Of a stretch of DNA of 64,000 bases, positions 46,462 through 55,317 are shown one piece after another. Numbering within the stretch: position 1 is the first letter of the stretch; every line of letters begins with the position of its first letter. The notes beneath the pieces are model-generated. The model saw only the letters and a list, made by a program, of their open reading frames with translations. It was not told where the DNA came from and searched no databases. The stretch is from contig NZ_PIZM01000002.1 of assembly GCF_002835465.1 (NCBI RefSeq), positions 186,001 to 250,000 on the forward strand, in the 5' to 3' direction. This DNA comes from Psychromonas sp. psych-6C06. GTDB taxonomy: Bacteria > Pseudomonadota > Gammaproteobacteria > Enterobacterales > Psychromonadaceae. The translations under genes and the position numbers were made by a program.

Positions 46462-46761
46462 ATGTTATACGTTATCTTTTCACAGGATGTAGAAAACAGC
46501 TTACCACTGCGGATCAAATCTCGACCTGCGCATATTGCAAGATTACAGGCACTCAATGAGCAAGGGCGTCTATTTGTCGCCGGACCAAACCCAGCGATTG
46601 ATAGTGAAGACCCAGCTGAGGCCGGATTTACTGGTTCAACAGTCATTGCTGAGTTTGCATCACTCTCTGAAGCACAAGCTTGGGCTGATGCGGATCCTTA
46701 CATAGAAGCAGGTGTGTATGCTTCTGTTATTGTAAAGCCTTTCAAAAAAGTGCTACCTTAG
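46462..46761 (+). CDS. yciI: YciI-like protein
   Basis: A 99-residue ferredoxin-like dimeric protein. It begins MLYVIFSQD with GGGAGAA upstream; a longer open frame inside yciB was rejected. The conserved His-Asp region is [11 protein letters not shown], and [21 protein letters not shown] and [13 protein letters not shown] match E. coli YciI. The enzymatic role of the family is not established. Confidence 0.92.
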   Translation: MLYVIFSQDVENSLPLRIKSRPAHIARLQALNEQGRLFVAGPNPAIDSEDPAEAGFTGSTVIAEFASLSEAQAWADADPYIEAGVYASVIVKPFKKVLP

Positions 46762-46785
46762 CTTTTATCTAAAGCAATTAAACAC

Positions 46786-46817
46786 AAAAAAGCCAGCAAA
46801 TTTTTGCTGGCTTTTTT
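46786..46817. terminator. Bidirectional intrinsic terminator
   Basis: AAAAAAGCCAGCAAA pairs with TTTGCTGGCTTTTTT in an almost perfect stem at 46786-46817. It has T-runs for both the yciI and the convergent partner gene transcripts. Confidence 0.88.
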
Positions 46818-46840
46818 GTTAAATGAAATCACACGAGACG

Positions 46841-47533
46841 TTAAGCAGACGCACTTCGCTCAACCATGTCATCTAGCTTTTCTTTTTTTATACTTAACTT
46901 AAACAACTCCTGCGCTTTAAGTTGTTGTAAAGGCGACAACTCACTGTATAACAGCATGTTACTTTCTAGCTCCTGACGCTGTGCAACAATATGTAGCTCA
47001 CCACCTTGCAGGTAATAAAAACAATCAAGATACTGTTTATCCGCTTCAGCTAACTTAGCTAATGATTGTTTTTGCTGTGCTTGATATTGATTAAACTGAA
47101 CTATCGGATCTTTTCTACTCACCATTGATAGTGATTCACAGCTCTGTTCCTGCGTCGACAGCAGAGAAGCCAATGCTTGATTAGTTTGCTTAACCGCAAG
47201 CTGGGCACGTTGAATCTGCTCTTTAAATACCATCGCTTCTACTGCAGGTAAGCTAATAAATAACTTAGACAATTGCTCTTCTGATAAAAATAGTGCCTTT
47301 TGGGTTTCTTTGTCCGCTAAATAAAATCTAATTAATGGCAGGCATTTTTTACCTAAAAATTGCTCAATGCTCACCTGTTTTTCTTGCATAGCGGTAATTA
47401 TCTGCGCAGGAGGCAAGGTCATTAGATGCCAAGAAGCACTTAAGTTCTGATTAACCATAATCACTTCCTGCAAACTAAAAGTACTAAATAGTTGCGTTAA
47501 TGTTTCTCTGTTTTTTAATAAAAAGCTCATCAT
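46841..47533 (-). CDS. Partner protein of the PstS-like/OmpA fusion, copy 2; unknown family
   Basis: A 230-residue soluble, mostly helical protein without signal peptide or membrane helix. It is clearly paralogous to the protein at 49879-50535. Shared blocks are TFSLQEV then VNQNLS-SW (residues about 18-35), FL--KCL-L-RFYL (about 58-73), KLF--LPAVEA-VFK-QI-RA (about 90-110) and a C-terminal CFYYLQ-GEL followed by Y-ELSP-QQ--AQ-LF. The middle, about 120-165, is variable. I recognise no family. It follows the PstS-like/OmpA gene by 7 bases, so the two are surely cotranscribed. A cytosolic partner for the fusion protein's N-terminal head is a reasonable inference. Confidence 0.85.
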   Translation of the reverse strand: MMSFLLKNRETLTQLFSTFSLQEVIMVNQNLSASWHLMTLPPAQIITAMQEKQVSIEQFLGKKCLPLIRFYLADKETQKALFLSEEQLSKLFISLPAVEAMVFKEQIQRAQLAVKQTNQALASLLSTQEQSCESLSMVSRKDPIVQFNQYQAQQKQSLAKLAEADKQYLDCFYYLQGGELHIVAQRQELESNMLLYSELSPLQQLKAQELFKLSIKKEKLDDMVERSASA

Positions 47534-47540
47534 TCAACTC

Positions 47541-49358
47541 CTAAAATACCCAGACTTCAACACGTCGGTTTTTACTTCTACCCAATGCACTTTTATTAGA
47601 TGCAATAGGTAACTTCTCACCAAATCCCTCGACTGCGGTGACATTGAGACCGTAGGCATTTAGCTCCTTTTCAAGCTTACTAGCACGAACTAATGAAAGA
47701 GAGATATTCATTTTTGGATCGCCGAGTGAATCAGAGAAACCCATCAATACAATACGTCTGCCTCGGTGTTCAGTTAAGTAATCCACTAAACGTTTAATAT
47801 CGCGCTTTGCTTTATTATCAAATTCATTACTGCCACTTTCAAAACGGAAATTAACTGATAAACGGCTCGCGACTTCAGCATAGTTATTGTAACTCTGCGG
47901 GGCATTTTTCACCGTGTAAGCATCTTCTAGTTTAATATTCTGCGATACCAAACCAACCTGCTCAACCACACTTTGCCCGCTTGCTGAAATAACAAACTGA
48001 CTGAACTTCTGTGCCATCTGGTTATCACTACTTGGCGTATACATGTATAACCGTCGAGAAAGGGCATAATCTTCGGTACTGACCGTAAAACGTGTTGGAT
48101 AGATAACAGCGCTCTCTTGAGATTCTGCAATTGCTAATGCTTTACTATTGTTTACATAAGGTAAGCCAATGAAGCCAATGGCGGCCATATCTTCTGCAAC
48201 AGAATCAGAAAGCTCACTACTTGACTCAAAACGCTGACTACTTTTTGCTAACTGTTTTTTATTAGCTTTTAAAACCAATGAATTAAAAGTATCCCAAGTG
48301 CCTGAGTTTTCATCTCGCGCATAAAGGTTAATCGCTAAGTTTTGACCACCTAGTTGCTTCCAGTTATTAATTTCACCAGAAAATATTTTAGCTAAAACCC
48401 CGCTGGTAATTCGTTCAATTGGGTTATTTTTATTCACAATAATCGCTAACCCATCAAGTCCAATAATATACTCATGACCAGATGTAGAAAGATCACCTTT
48501 ACTGGCTTTTAACGCCTCAACTTCCTTTGCTTTAATTTGACGTGATGACATGCTCATATCAGCGCGATCAGCAAGTAAGTCTTTAAACCCGGTGCTTGAG
48601 CCATGAGCATGCAATTGAATCGCATACACTTTATCGTTTTGAATATATTGTAATTCACGTTCAACAGCCACGTCCCCTTGTAACCAATGCATCTCTTCAA
48701 CGCCCTGCTCAATAAGGTAAGCCTCAAGTAAAGCAGGTGCTAAATCTTCACCCACCGTATTTGAACCATGTAAACGCAATGCAACTTCACGCTTCACACT
48801 GGGTAAGGTAATTATTTTTTTGGCAATAACCGGTGTCACGATAGGCGCGACGACAACATCGGCTTTTGGTTCTGGCTCAGTTTGGATAGTCACAGTTTCA
48901 GGCTCTGTGGCTATAGGCTCAGCTTTCTGAATGGCCTCTTTATTTACTTGTAAAGGAGGTTGATCTTTATGTTGTGCATTAATATTAATGTAGCCATTTT
49001 GCCAACTGACAAATAGACCAACAACAACCACTAATAATAATGAAGCAAAAATAAGTAATGCAGGGGATTTTTTAGCAACAGGTGCAGGTGTATTTTCAAC
49101 AGGATCCTCTTGTGAGGCCAGCTTAATATATACAGGAGTATGCTTTAGCAAAGTGACTAACTCATTTAATGCATCGCTTCCTAAACCATCAAGCTCAGTT
49201 AAAACCGTCAGGCGATATTGTTTATCAGAGACCATTTTATCTAAAGAGATTTGGATATTTAACTCTTCATTGGCACTACTTTTAAGTAATAAAAGTTGCT
49301 TTTTAAATTCAGGATTTATAATCAACTTTCGATTGTTGCTCGTTTCTTGTGCAGACAT
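47541..49358 (-). CDS. Membrane-anchored PstS-like/OmpA fusion protein, copy 2
   Basis: A 605-residue protein. A cytoplasmic N-terminal head (about 10-80) starts with KLIINPEFKKQLLLLK and contains LDGLGS and PVYI. One membrane helix spans 99-119. A linker rich in Glu, Pro and Val runs to about 190. Residues 192-475 are a PstS-type ligand-binding domain (RLHGSNTVGE, AHGSSTGFKDLL, FSGEINNWKQLGG, DENSGTWDTF). Residues 495-605 are an OmpA-type peptidoglycan-binding domain (FSDSLGD, LSLVRASKLEKEL, NKSALGRSKNRRVEV). It has no lipobox or cleavable signal, so it is inner-membrane anchored and should reach the wall. AGGGAAGCTG precedes the ATG. Phosphate binding is plausible, not shown. Confidence 0.88.
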   Translation of the reverse strand: MSAQETSNNRKLIINPEFKKQLLLLKSSANEELNIQISLDKMVSDKQYRLTVLTELDGLGSDALNELVTLLKHTPVYIKLASQEDPVENTPAPVAKKSPALLIFASLLLVVVVGLFVSWQNGYININAQHKDQPPLQVNKEAIQKAEPIATEPETVTIQTEPEPKADVVVAPIVTPVIAKKIITLPSVKREVALRLHGSNTVGEDLAPALLEAYLIEQGVEEMHWLQGDVAVERELQYIQNDKVYAIQLHAHGSSTGFKDLLADRADMSMSSRQIKAKEVEALKASKGDLSTSGHEYIIGLDGLAIIVNKNNPIERITSGVLAKIFSGEINNWKQLGGQNLAINLYARDENSGTWDTFNSLVLKANKKQLAKSSQRFESSSELSDSVAEDMAAIGFIGLPYVNNSKALAIAESQESAVIYPTRFTVSTEDYALSRRLYMYTPSSDNQMAQKFSQFVISASGQSVVEQVGLVSQNIKLEDAYTVKNAPQSYNNYAEVASRLSVNFRFESGSNEFDNKAKRDIKRLVDYLTEHRGRRIVLMGFSDSLGDPKMNISLSLVRASKLEKELNAYGLNVTAVEGFGEKLPIASNKSALGRSKNRRVEVWVF

Positions 49359-49878
49359 CAGCTTCCCTGTTGTAACTATTTCATAAATATATTGGCGCTA
49401 TTATAAAGATTAGTGTTACAAGCAGATGACAGAAATATGACAAGCCATGTAACAAAAAATGTGACACAGAAAGTATGCAAGATAAAAGGAAACGTGATGT
49501 TTGATGTTTAGTGAAGATGTGGAAATTTATCGATTAAAATAGGTATCGTCAGCAATTATTTTTCACGCCAATTGCTCTTTCGAGTTTATTTTTGCAAAAC
49601 GTTTTGGCGATTAACGCAATACACAAATAAAACAGAGAAGATCAACAGTGCCTAGTAACTGTCAAACATAAAAAATCCGATGTTGCTACACATCGGATTT
49701 TAAGTTGGCTAAATAAAATTTAGGGTAGGTTGAGCTTTATGGTCTAACTTTTACTCAAAACAAGTCTGTTGATTGCAAAAGCCTCATTCGATTATATGAA
49801 GCTAAGTCAAAGCCTTTTAAGGGGCCCTCCTCCTCAGTAAAAAACTATGAAGGTTAACAACCTGCCTATTTTAATTAG
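49359..49878. other. 520-base spacer between the two cassettes
   Basis: It contains the terminator of copy 1 (49672-49701) and presumably the promoter of copy 2 (about 49380-49500). At 49741-49850 the minus strand reads GAGGAGGAGGGCCCCTTAAA and then a short open stretch (EEEGPLKGFDLASYNRMRLL, stop five residues later) with no start or ribosome site. It could be a remnant of a lost gene or element. No complete gene is visible. Confidence 0.5.
49672..49701 (-). terminator. Intrinsic terminator after cassette copy 1
   Basis: AAAATCCGATGT (49672-49683) and ACATCGGATTTT (49690-49701) form a perfect 12-bp stem with a 6-base loop. On the minus strand it is followed by TTATG after a run of T. It separates the transcripts of the two cassettes. 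Confidence 0.8.
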
Positions 49879-50535
49879 TTACGCATTTTGTTTTAGCTTT
49901 TTTTCAGTTTTCTGAAATAATTTTTGCGCAGCTACCTGCTGAACAGGAGACAACTCATCGTACATCAATACCTCGTGCACGCTGTCAGTTTGATTATCTG
50001 AAATATATAACTCACCATCTTGTAGATAATAAAAGCACTCTAAGAAGTCATTTTGATTTTCCGAAAGCTTATTCAAGCGCTGTATTTTCAACATGTCATT
50101 CTTTTTAGGATAATCCGTTAAATGTAACACTGGAGGCTGTTCGGGAGATGGCGCTTTTCCTTGCAGGTAATCTAGTATCGCCTGGTTAGATTTTTTTGCT
50201 TTATCTAACGCTCTGATAATCTGCCGCTTAAACACAAACGCTTCAACTGCAGGTAATCCAGAAAACAACTTGCCGAGTTCATCTTTGGACAGAAAAACTG
50301 ACTTTTGCTGCTCACTCTCCGACAAATAAAATCGAGATAATAATAAGCACTTCGTACTTAAAAATGACTCCATTGCGATTTTATTTGCCTCTAGGACACG
50401 AATAATCTCCTCTGGGGGCATGATTAATAAATCCCAAGATTCTGATAAATTCTGGTTTACGGTAAACACTTCTTGCAAACTAAAGGTAGTAAACAAGTGG
50501 CTTAATGTGTCTTTATTTTTTGTTAATATATGCAT
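49879..50535 (-). CDS. Partner protein of the PstS-like/OmpA fusion, copy 1; unknown family
   Basis: A 218-residue soluble helical protein, paralogue of 46841-47533. It starts ILTKNKDTLSHLFTTFSLQEV and carries the same VNQNLSESW, FLSTKCLLLSRFYL, LFSGLPAVEAFVFKRQI and LECFYYLQDGELYI blocks. Its variable middle is shorter and Pro-rich (GKAPSPEQPPV). It has no signal peptide, membrane helix or recognised catalytic motif. It is 9 bases downstream of its fusion-protein partner. Function is unknown; conservation of pairing in both copies suggests a complex or regulatory link. Confidence 0.85.
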   Translation of the reverse strand: MHILTKNKDTLSHLFTTFSLQEVFTVNQNLSESWDLLIMPPEEIIRVLEANKIAMESFLSTKCLLLSRFYLSESEQQKSVFLSKDELGKLFSGLPAVEAFVFKRQIIRALDKAKKSNQAILDYLQGKAPSPEQPPVLHLTDYPKKNDMLKIQRLNKLSENQNDFLECFYYLQDGELYISDNQTDSVHEVLMYDELSPVQQVAAQKLFQKTEKKLKQNA

Positions 50536-50544
50536 AATGTCAGC

Positions 50545-52335
50545 CTAAAATACCCACACTTCGACACGGCGGTTTTTACTTCGGCCAATAGCACTTTTAT
50601 TTGATGCAATAGGTACTGAAGCACCAAAGCTTTCAATTGCACTTACATCAACACCATAAGCATTAAGCTCTTTCTCTAAAGCGCGCGCGCGAACTAATGA
50701 TAGTGCTTTATTTTCGGCGACCTCGCCTAATGAATCAGAGAACCCCATTAGTGCAAGGCGATGGCTTGGATGCTCAGAGATGAAATCAACTAATCGCTTA
50801 ATATCATGCTTACCTTTGGTATCTAACTCATTACCACCACTTTCAAAGCGAAAGTCAACAGATAAGCGCTTACCTACATTTACATAATTATTGTAAGCAG
50901 CCGGCGCATTGGCAATGTTATGGGCTTTTTCTAATTTTATATTTTGCGAAACAAACCCCATCCCTTCAACAATATCTTGCCCCTCTTGAGATGCAACAAA
51001 GCGTGAAAAGCCTTTGATAAATGGATTAACATTAGTTGGCATATATAGGAATAAACGGCGCGATAACAGATAATCCTCCGTACTTACCGTAAAGCGAGTA
51101 GGGTATAAAATCTCTGTTTCCTGTGAAGCAGCAATCGCTACCTTATTGTTTTCATGCACATAATGTAATGACACAAAACCAATACCGTGAAGGTCATTAG
51201 CAATCTGCTCTGAAAGATCATGGCTTGATTTAATTTGCGTCGCTTGAGCACTCATTGTTAACTCATTGCTTTCTAAGACGATATTTTTAAAGGTTTTTAG
51301 CGTGCCTGAACCACTATTACGTGAATAAACGTTAATTGTGGCGTCTTCGCCCCCTAAATGCTTCCAGTTGTTTATCTCACCAGAAAAAACTTTAGCAAGC
51401 ATTTCATTTGTTAGCGATTTAAGGTTATTTTCTGGGTTCACAATTACTGCAATACCATCCAGACCAACAGTAAATTCACTACGAGTCCGGCTCAGATTAC
51501 CGTAGCGAGGGCGTAACATTTCAATTTCTGCATCTAAAATTTTACGCGATGCTACAGCAATATCAGCCTCTTCATTGAGCAAGGCTTTAAAACCAGAACT
51601 TGACCCATGCGAGTCTAATTTTATTGAATAAACTTTATTGTTATCAATATATTGCAATTCACGTTCAAATTGTTGTGTATGGACTAACCATTTAATTTCA
51701 CTAATACCCTTCTTTCTTAAATAGCTTTCAAGCAAAACAGGCATTAAACCAGCGTTGAGCGTATTAGAACCATGCAAACGAATGCTGACAATACTTTCAT
51801 CACTCGGTAATGTTGCTATTTTAGGAGTAGCTGGCTCAGCAACCTTTTGCTCTGGTACGACAACAGGTGCAATTACAACCGGTTCAGTCACAACTTCAGC
51901 AGTACTTAACGCAGCATTACTTTCGACGGATGCGGCCACTATTTTTTGTGTATTAACATTAATGAAGCCTAATTTCCAAGCAGAAAAGGCGATAAGCGCA
52001 ACCACCAAAAGCGAAATGAAAATAGGTATAAAGCTAGATTTTTTTTCAACAATAGGTGTCTCAGTGGCGGGTGGTGTTGCAACGCTTGGCTCGCTATTGG
52101 TGGCAGTTGATTCGATATAAACTGGAATACGTTTTAACTGTGCAACAATATCATTAAAAGACTCGCTACCAAGTCCATCGAGTTCGTTTAAAAAGGTTTG
52201 GCGATATTGTTTATCGTTAACCATTTTGTCTAAAGAGATCTGTATTTGTAATTCATCTAATGCATTTTTTTTAAGCAGAAGTAATTGTTTTTTAAAAGCA
52301 GGATTAATGATTAGTTTTTTTGATTGTTCTGACAT
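50545..52335 (-). CDS. Membrane-anchored PstS-like/OmpA fusion protein, copy 1
   Basis: A 596-residue paralogue of 47541-49358 with the same order: cytoplasmic head (KLIINPAFKKQLLLLK, SLDKMVNDKQYR, NELDGLGS), a membrane helix near residue 95-117 (IPIFISLLVVALIAFSAW), a Val/Ala/Pro linker, a PstS-type domain (RLHGSNTLNAGL, DSHGSSSGFKALL, FSGEINNWKHLGG, NSGSGTLKTF) and an OmpA-type domain (FSDSLGEV, NKSAIGRSKNRRVEV). The ATG at 52335 has AGGAACGAG upstream; a 23-codon open extension was rejected. The head and OmpA ends are the best conserved parts between the copies, while the linker is unalignable. NSGSGT is nearer the PstS phosphate loop than copy 2's ENSGT. Confidence 0.88.
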   Translation of the reverse strand: MSEQSKKLIINPAFKKQLLLLKKNALDELQIQISLDKMVNDKQYRQTFLNELDGLGSESFNDIVAQLKRIPVYIESTATNSEPSVATPPATETPIVEKKSSFIPIFISLLVVALIAFSAWKLGFINVNTQKIVAASVESNAALSTAEVVTEPVVIAPVVVPEQKVAEPATPKIATLPSDESIVSIRLHGSNTLNAGLMPVLLESYLRKKGISEIKWLVHTQQFERELQYIDNNKVYSIKLDSHGSSSGFKALLNEEADIAVASRKILDAEIEMLRPRYGNLSRTRSEFTVGLDGIAVIVNPENNLKSLTNEMLAKVFSGEINNWKHLGGEDATINVYSRNSGSGTLKTFKNIVLESNELTMSAQATQIKSSHDLSEQIANDLHGIGFVSLHYVHENNKVAIAASQETEILYPTRFTVSTEDYLLSRRLFLYMPTNVNPFIKGFSRFVASQEGQDIVEGMGFVSQNIKLEKAHNIANAPAAYNNYVNVGKRLSVDFRFESGGNELDTKGKHDIKRLVDFISEHPSHRLALMGFSDSLGEVAENKALSLVRARALEKELNAYGVDVSAIESFGASVPIASNKSAIGRSKNRRVEVWVF

Positions 52336-52922
52336 TCTCGTTCCTAGTTGTGAAAATAAATTATAACAATACAAAGTCGCTTCGATTAACTTAAAACAAT
52401 GCACTGACTTTATAATTTATTTATGTTTTAGATGAAGCTAAGTCATCTAATCGTTCCTTCGAATATTTCCCAGCACAGTGGTTTAGCACTGACAATATAG
52501 GCTGATGTTGATAAAACTCTAATAGATAAATTTATGCGCGGAATATAACCTATTTAAAAACATATTAAAAATATAATCATGATCCTTTGTTTTTTGGTTT
52601 TAATAAATCATTGTCAAAGGAGTGTGTTTACATTAATAAATGATAATTTACTGATACAGGCTTTTATTCGTATTGAGCCGATTAAAAAGGCAACCTATCG
52701 CGCATAAACTCATCACAAACTTATTAGCCTCAATTCTGGTTTATGAAAGCGTTTTCGTATTTTGAATCAGATAGTGATGATTTCTGATATACAGTGCCAT
52801 TAGTTTTGCGTAACTCCAGGCGAATTATCGTCGCCATAGCAGCTTATTATTAAATAATTTAACGCAAAAATTCTCCGAAATAGCGCTACTGTATCGCTTT
52901 ACTTAGCCACAACTGAGATTAA
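52336..52922. other. 587-base spacer upstream of cassette copy 1
   Basis: It holds the promoter region of the cassette (about 52340-52480, AT-rich, no strong element picked) and the family B repeat at 52761-52915. The segment ATGAAGCTAAGTCA at about 52433 also occurs near 49796, downstream of copy 1's partner gene. No reading frame is supported. Confidence 0.4.
52761..52915. repeat. Dispersed ~155-bp repeat, family B copy 2
   Basis: Similar to 1575-1731 along its length: TTTGAATCAG, ATATACAGTG, TTAGTTTTG, ATAATTTAAC and a matching 3' part. The central hairpin is weaker here because one arm has diverged. It ends just before the DUF1566 gene stop. Confidence 0.6.
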
Positions 52923-53426
52923 TTACAGCCCACCACGCACAAGACGAACGTATTTACTGAAGCTTTTATAATTATATTTATGGCTACCATCACTGAAATT
53001 AACGTACCAAGCATTGTATTTATCATAACTGCTAGGTGAAGATGACCAATATTTAAACGGTGCTGTCACTGGGAATATGCTTGAATTGATGGCCGGATTG
53101 GCACATTGTTGTTCAACGATCGACTTTAATTCATCAACGTTTGGGAGACGCCAATCACTTTGCGCAGCAAACACATGCTTCTCACCTTCCTCTAAAGCTT
53201 GTTGCCAGTTATAGCTTGATAATGTGCCTTGGCAACTTCCATCCTGCCAAGTTTGTCCTAAACTGCAACGCATCCATACAAGACCTGTTTTTGTATCCAA
53301 TACGGTGCCAGTATCAGCAACACTAAAGTGCTCCTGTGAGATATTTTTTTGTGGGGCATTTAAACAGGTCGCCATAGCATTCATAGAAAATGCACTACAA
53401 AGAATGATTAATGGTAGGTTCTTCAT
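52923..53426 (-). CDS. DUF1566 (Lcl C-terminal domain) exported protein
   Basis: A 167-residue secreted protein: signal peptide (cleavage after AMA), then a domain with TGLVWMRCSLGQTW, WRLPNVDELKSIV, FKYWSSSPSS, AWYVNFSDG and VRLVRGG. These are the hallmarks of DUF1566, found in many surface and exported proteins of marine bacteria. Four or five cysteines may pair. The start at ATG 53426 has AAAGGATT upstream; 20 extra codons further up lack support. Function is unknown. It is co-directional with the downstream cassette but separated by the spacer. Confidence 0.85.
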   Translation of the reverse strand: MKNLPLIILCSAFSMNAMATCLNAPQKNISQEHFSVADTGTVLDTKTGLVWMRCSLGQTWQDGSCQGTLSSYNWQQALEEGEKHVFAAQSDWRLPNVDELKSIVEQQCANPAINSSIFPVTAPFKYWSSSPSSYDKYNAWYVNFSDGSHKYNYKSFSKYVRLVRGGL

Positions 53427-53626
53427 GTAAATCCTTTTATTTAAAGATAGTAATAGGTGTTGAATTAAACAGTCATTATTCCTCAACAGCTTAAGAGAGT
53501 TAATCAGGCTAAAATAAAGAGAGGGGAACGATGTGGCGTAGGTCTTCTTTGTCGGCTGCTAGATAGCACCTAACATGCTCAAGTAAAAGAGGGTTAACTA
53601 CAAATATTTATATCCATTTTAAAACA

Positions 53627-53648
53627 AAAGGCTACCAATGTAGCCTTT
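53627..53648 (-). terminator. Intrinsic terminator of dapD
   Basis: AAAGGCTAC and GTAGCCTTT form a 9-bp stem with a 4-base loop. On the minus strand it is followed by TGTTTTAAAA. It lies 21 bases past the dapD stop. Confidence 0.85.
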
Positions 53649-53668
53649 CAATCATCAATAATAGAGAC

Positions 53669-54697
53669 TTAGTTTGAGTGAAGCATGCTGTTCAACTCAA
53701 CGGCACTCTTGTTAGCAAGGCATTCAATTTGCCCAGTCATTGAGTTACGACGGAACAATAAGTCGTCTTTATTAGCCAACTCACGCGCTTTAGCAAAGCC
53801 AGCGTCATTACCTTCGTTGTCTAGCATTTTCACTTTAGAGCCGGCAGTGACATATAAACCCGATTCAATAGTACAACGGCTTCCTAGCGGAATACCTAAG
53901 CCAGCATTAGCACCTAGTAGGCTATTTTCACCGATTTTAATCACCATTTTACCGCCACCGCTAAGTGTTCCCATGATAGAAGCGCCACCACCGATGTCTG
54001 AGCCTTCGCCAACCATCACACCTGCAGAGATACGACCTTCGACCATACTTACACCTGTTGTACCAGCATTGAAGTTAATGAAACCTTCATGCATCACGGT
54101 AGTGCCTTCACCAACGTGAGCACCTAAACGTACACGCGAAGTATCGGCGATACGCACGCCACTAGGTACAACGTAATCAACCATTTTTGGAAATTTATCA
54201 ACACAGTCAACGGTAATTGTTTCGCCGTTTAAACGCGCTTCAATTTGACGGTCAGCCAGTTCAGGTAGGTCAATCGCACCTTTATTTGTCCAGGCAATAT
54301 TATGTAAGATACCAAAGATACCATCTAGCACTAAACCGTGTGGTTTAACCAGACGATGTGAGATAAGTTGTAACTTTAAGTAACCTTCTGCAACGCTAGC
54401 TGGTGCCTCATCTGTTGCTAAAATTGTTACGATAAGTGGCTGTGACGATTTAGTTGCAGCAGTAGCAAAATCAGCATTCGCCACCTCATCTGCCCCATTA
54501 AAAGCAGCGCTAAGTTGTTCAGCAATTTCAGTACTTACTTCGATGGTTGCATTTCCACCTTGATAGCCAATCAGTGCGCCAACAACGGCAACAAGATCTT
54601 CACTTGGGTTTAATAGTGGATTTGGAAAAAACGCTTCAATGATTTTCTGATCGCGGTTTTTAGTAGCGGTACCAAAAGCAAGGGCAAATGTAGACAT
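53669..54697 (-). CDS. dapD: 2,3,4,5-tetrahydropyridine-2,6-dicarboxylate N-succinyltransferase
   Basis: A 342-residue enzyme of the succinylase branch of lysine/diaminopimelate synthesis. It belongs to the longer DapD type of Pseudomonas and Vibrio rather than the 274-residue enterobacterial type. The left-handed beta-helix hexapeptide region is evident (VRLGAHVGEGTTVMHEGFIN, then GTTGVSMVEGRIS, and GSDIGGGASIMGTLSGGG). The start has GGAG upstream and is preceded by an 86-base gap to the DUF2937 gene. Confidence 0.95.
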   Translation of the reverse strand: MSTFALAFGTATKNRDQKIIEAFFPNPLLNPSEDLVAVVGALIGYQGGNATIEVSTEIAEQLSAAFNGADEVANADFATAATKSSQPLIVTILATDEAPASVAEGYLKLQLISHRLVKPHGLVLDGIFGILHNIAWTNKGAIDLPELADRQIEARLNGETITVDCVDKFPKMVDYVVPSGVRIADTSRVRLGAHVGEGTTVMHEGFINFNAGTTGVSMVEGRISAGVMVGEGSDIGGGASIMGTLSGGGKMVIKIGENSLLGANAGLGIPLGSRCTIESGLYVTAGSKVKMLDNEGNDAGFAKARELANKDDLLFRRNSMTGQIECLANKSAVELNSMLHSN

Positions 54698-54783
54698 GAA
54701 TTAAGCTCCAATTTAAAAGTCTAAAATAAAGCAGTCATCATAAAGAAGTAGGCGAATATTTAAAGCGATAAATGCAAATCAGG

Positions 54784-55317
54784 CTAATTAATTGATTTTT
54801 GTTGGCGACTAACAATAATTTTTTTAAGCGTAAAGGGAAGTAATATAAATAATAACTCTAATAACAGTGTCATGATGGTGGCAATGGTTAACCCAACAAT
54901 TATCGCTTGCTGGTTAAGCACTATGTTAGCCTCATAGTTTTGTTGTGTTTCAATAAATAAAGGCGCGTTAACTTGTGAAATTAAAAAAGCATAACGTTGG
55001 TAAATTGGTCCTTCAAGTTTATCTATTTGTTGTTTTAAAAACTCAGTACGATTGACCAGTGCTTCAATGATTTTTGTTTCCGCCTTAAAAAGCGCAATAT
55101 CACTGTTTTTATGTTTTTTAACTAACTCATTAAGATCACCATTAAAAAACAGGTCTGCTAATTTTTGATACTGATTTAATTGCGCTTTAGATTCAATATA
55201 ATGCGCATCAAGTCGTGTTTCATATTGCCCTAAAAAATGTGGAAATTGTAAGCCTATTAACAACGTTAAAGCAAAGGTTAACTTTAAGCTATAACGTCGT
55301 AATAGTGACCATAACAT
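54784..55317 (-). CDS. DUF2937 family membrane protein
   Basis: A 177-residue inner-membrane protein. The N-terminal helix (about 11-28) is followed by LQFPHFLGQYETRLDAHYIES, a helical periplasmic part and a C-terminal helix (about 138-165). The P-F--QY--RLDAH motif fits DUF2937, which has no known function. Its ATG overlaps the djlA stop by one base, so the two are coupled. Confidence 0.75.
   Translation of the reverse strand: MLWSLLRRYSLKLTFALTLLIGLQFPHFLGQYETRLDAHYIESKAQLNQYQKLADLFFNGDLNELVKKHKNSDIALFKAETKIIEALVNRTEFLKQQIDKLEGPIYQRYAFLISQVNAPLFIETQQNYEANIVLNQQAIIVGLTIATIMTLLLELLFILLPFTLKKIIVSRQQKSIN

Noticed and set aside
49741-49850. Short minus-strand gene encoding a ~26-residue peptide
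   Set aside because: No start codon or ribosome site, with an in-frame stop just before the open stretch; recorded only as a possible remnant.
53685-54119. Plus-strand 144-codon frame opposite dapD
   Set aside because: Antisense to the beta-helix repeat of dapD; the Pro/Ser/Leu-rich periodic translation mirrors the hexapeptide coding pattern.
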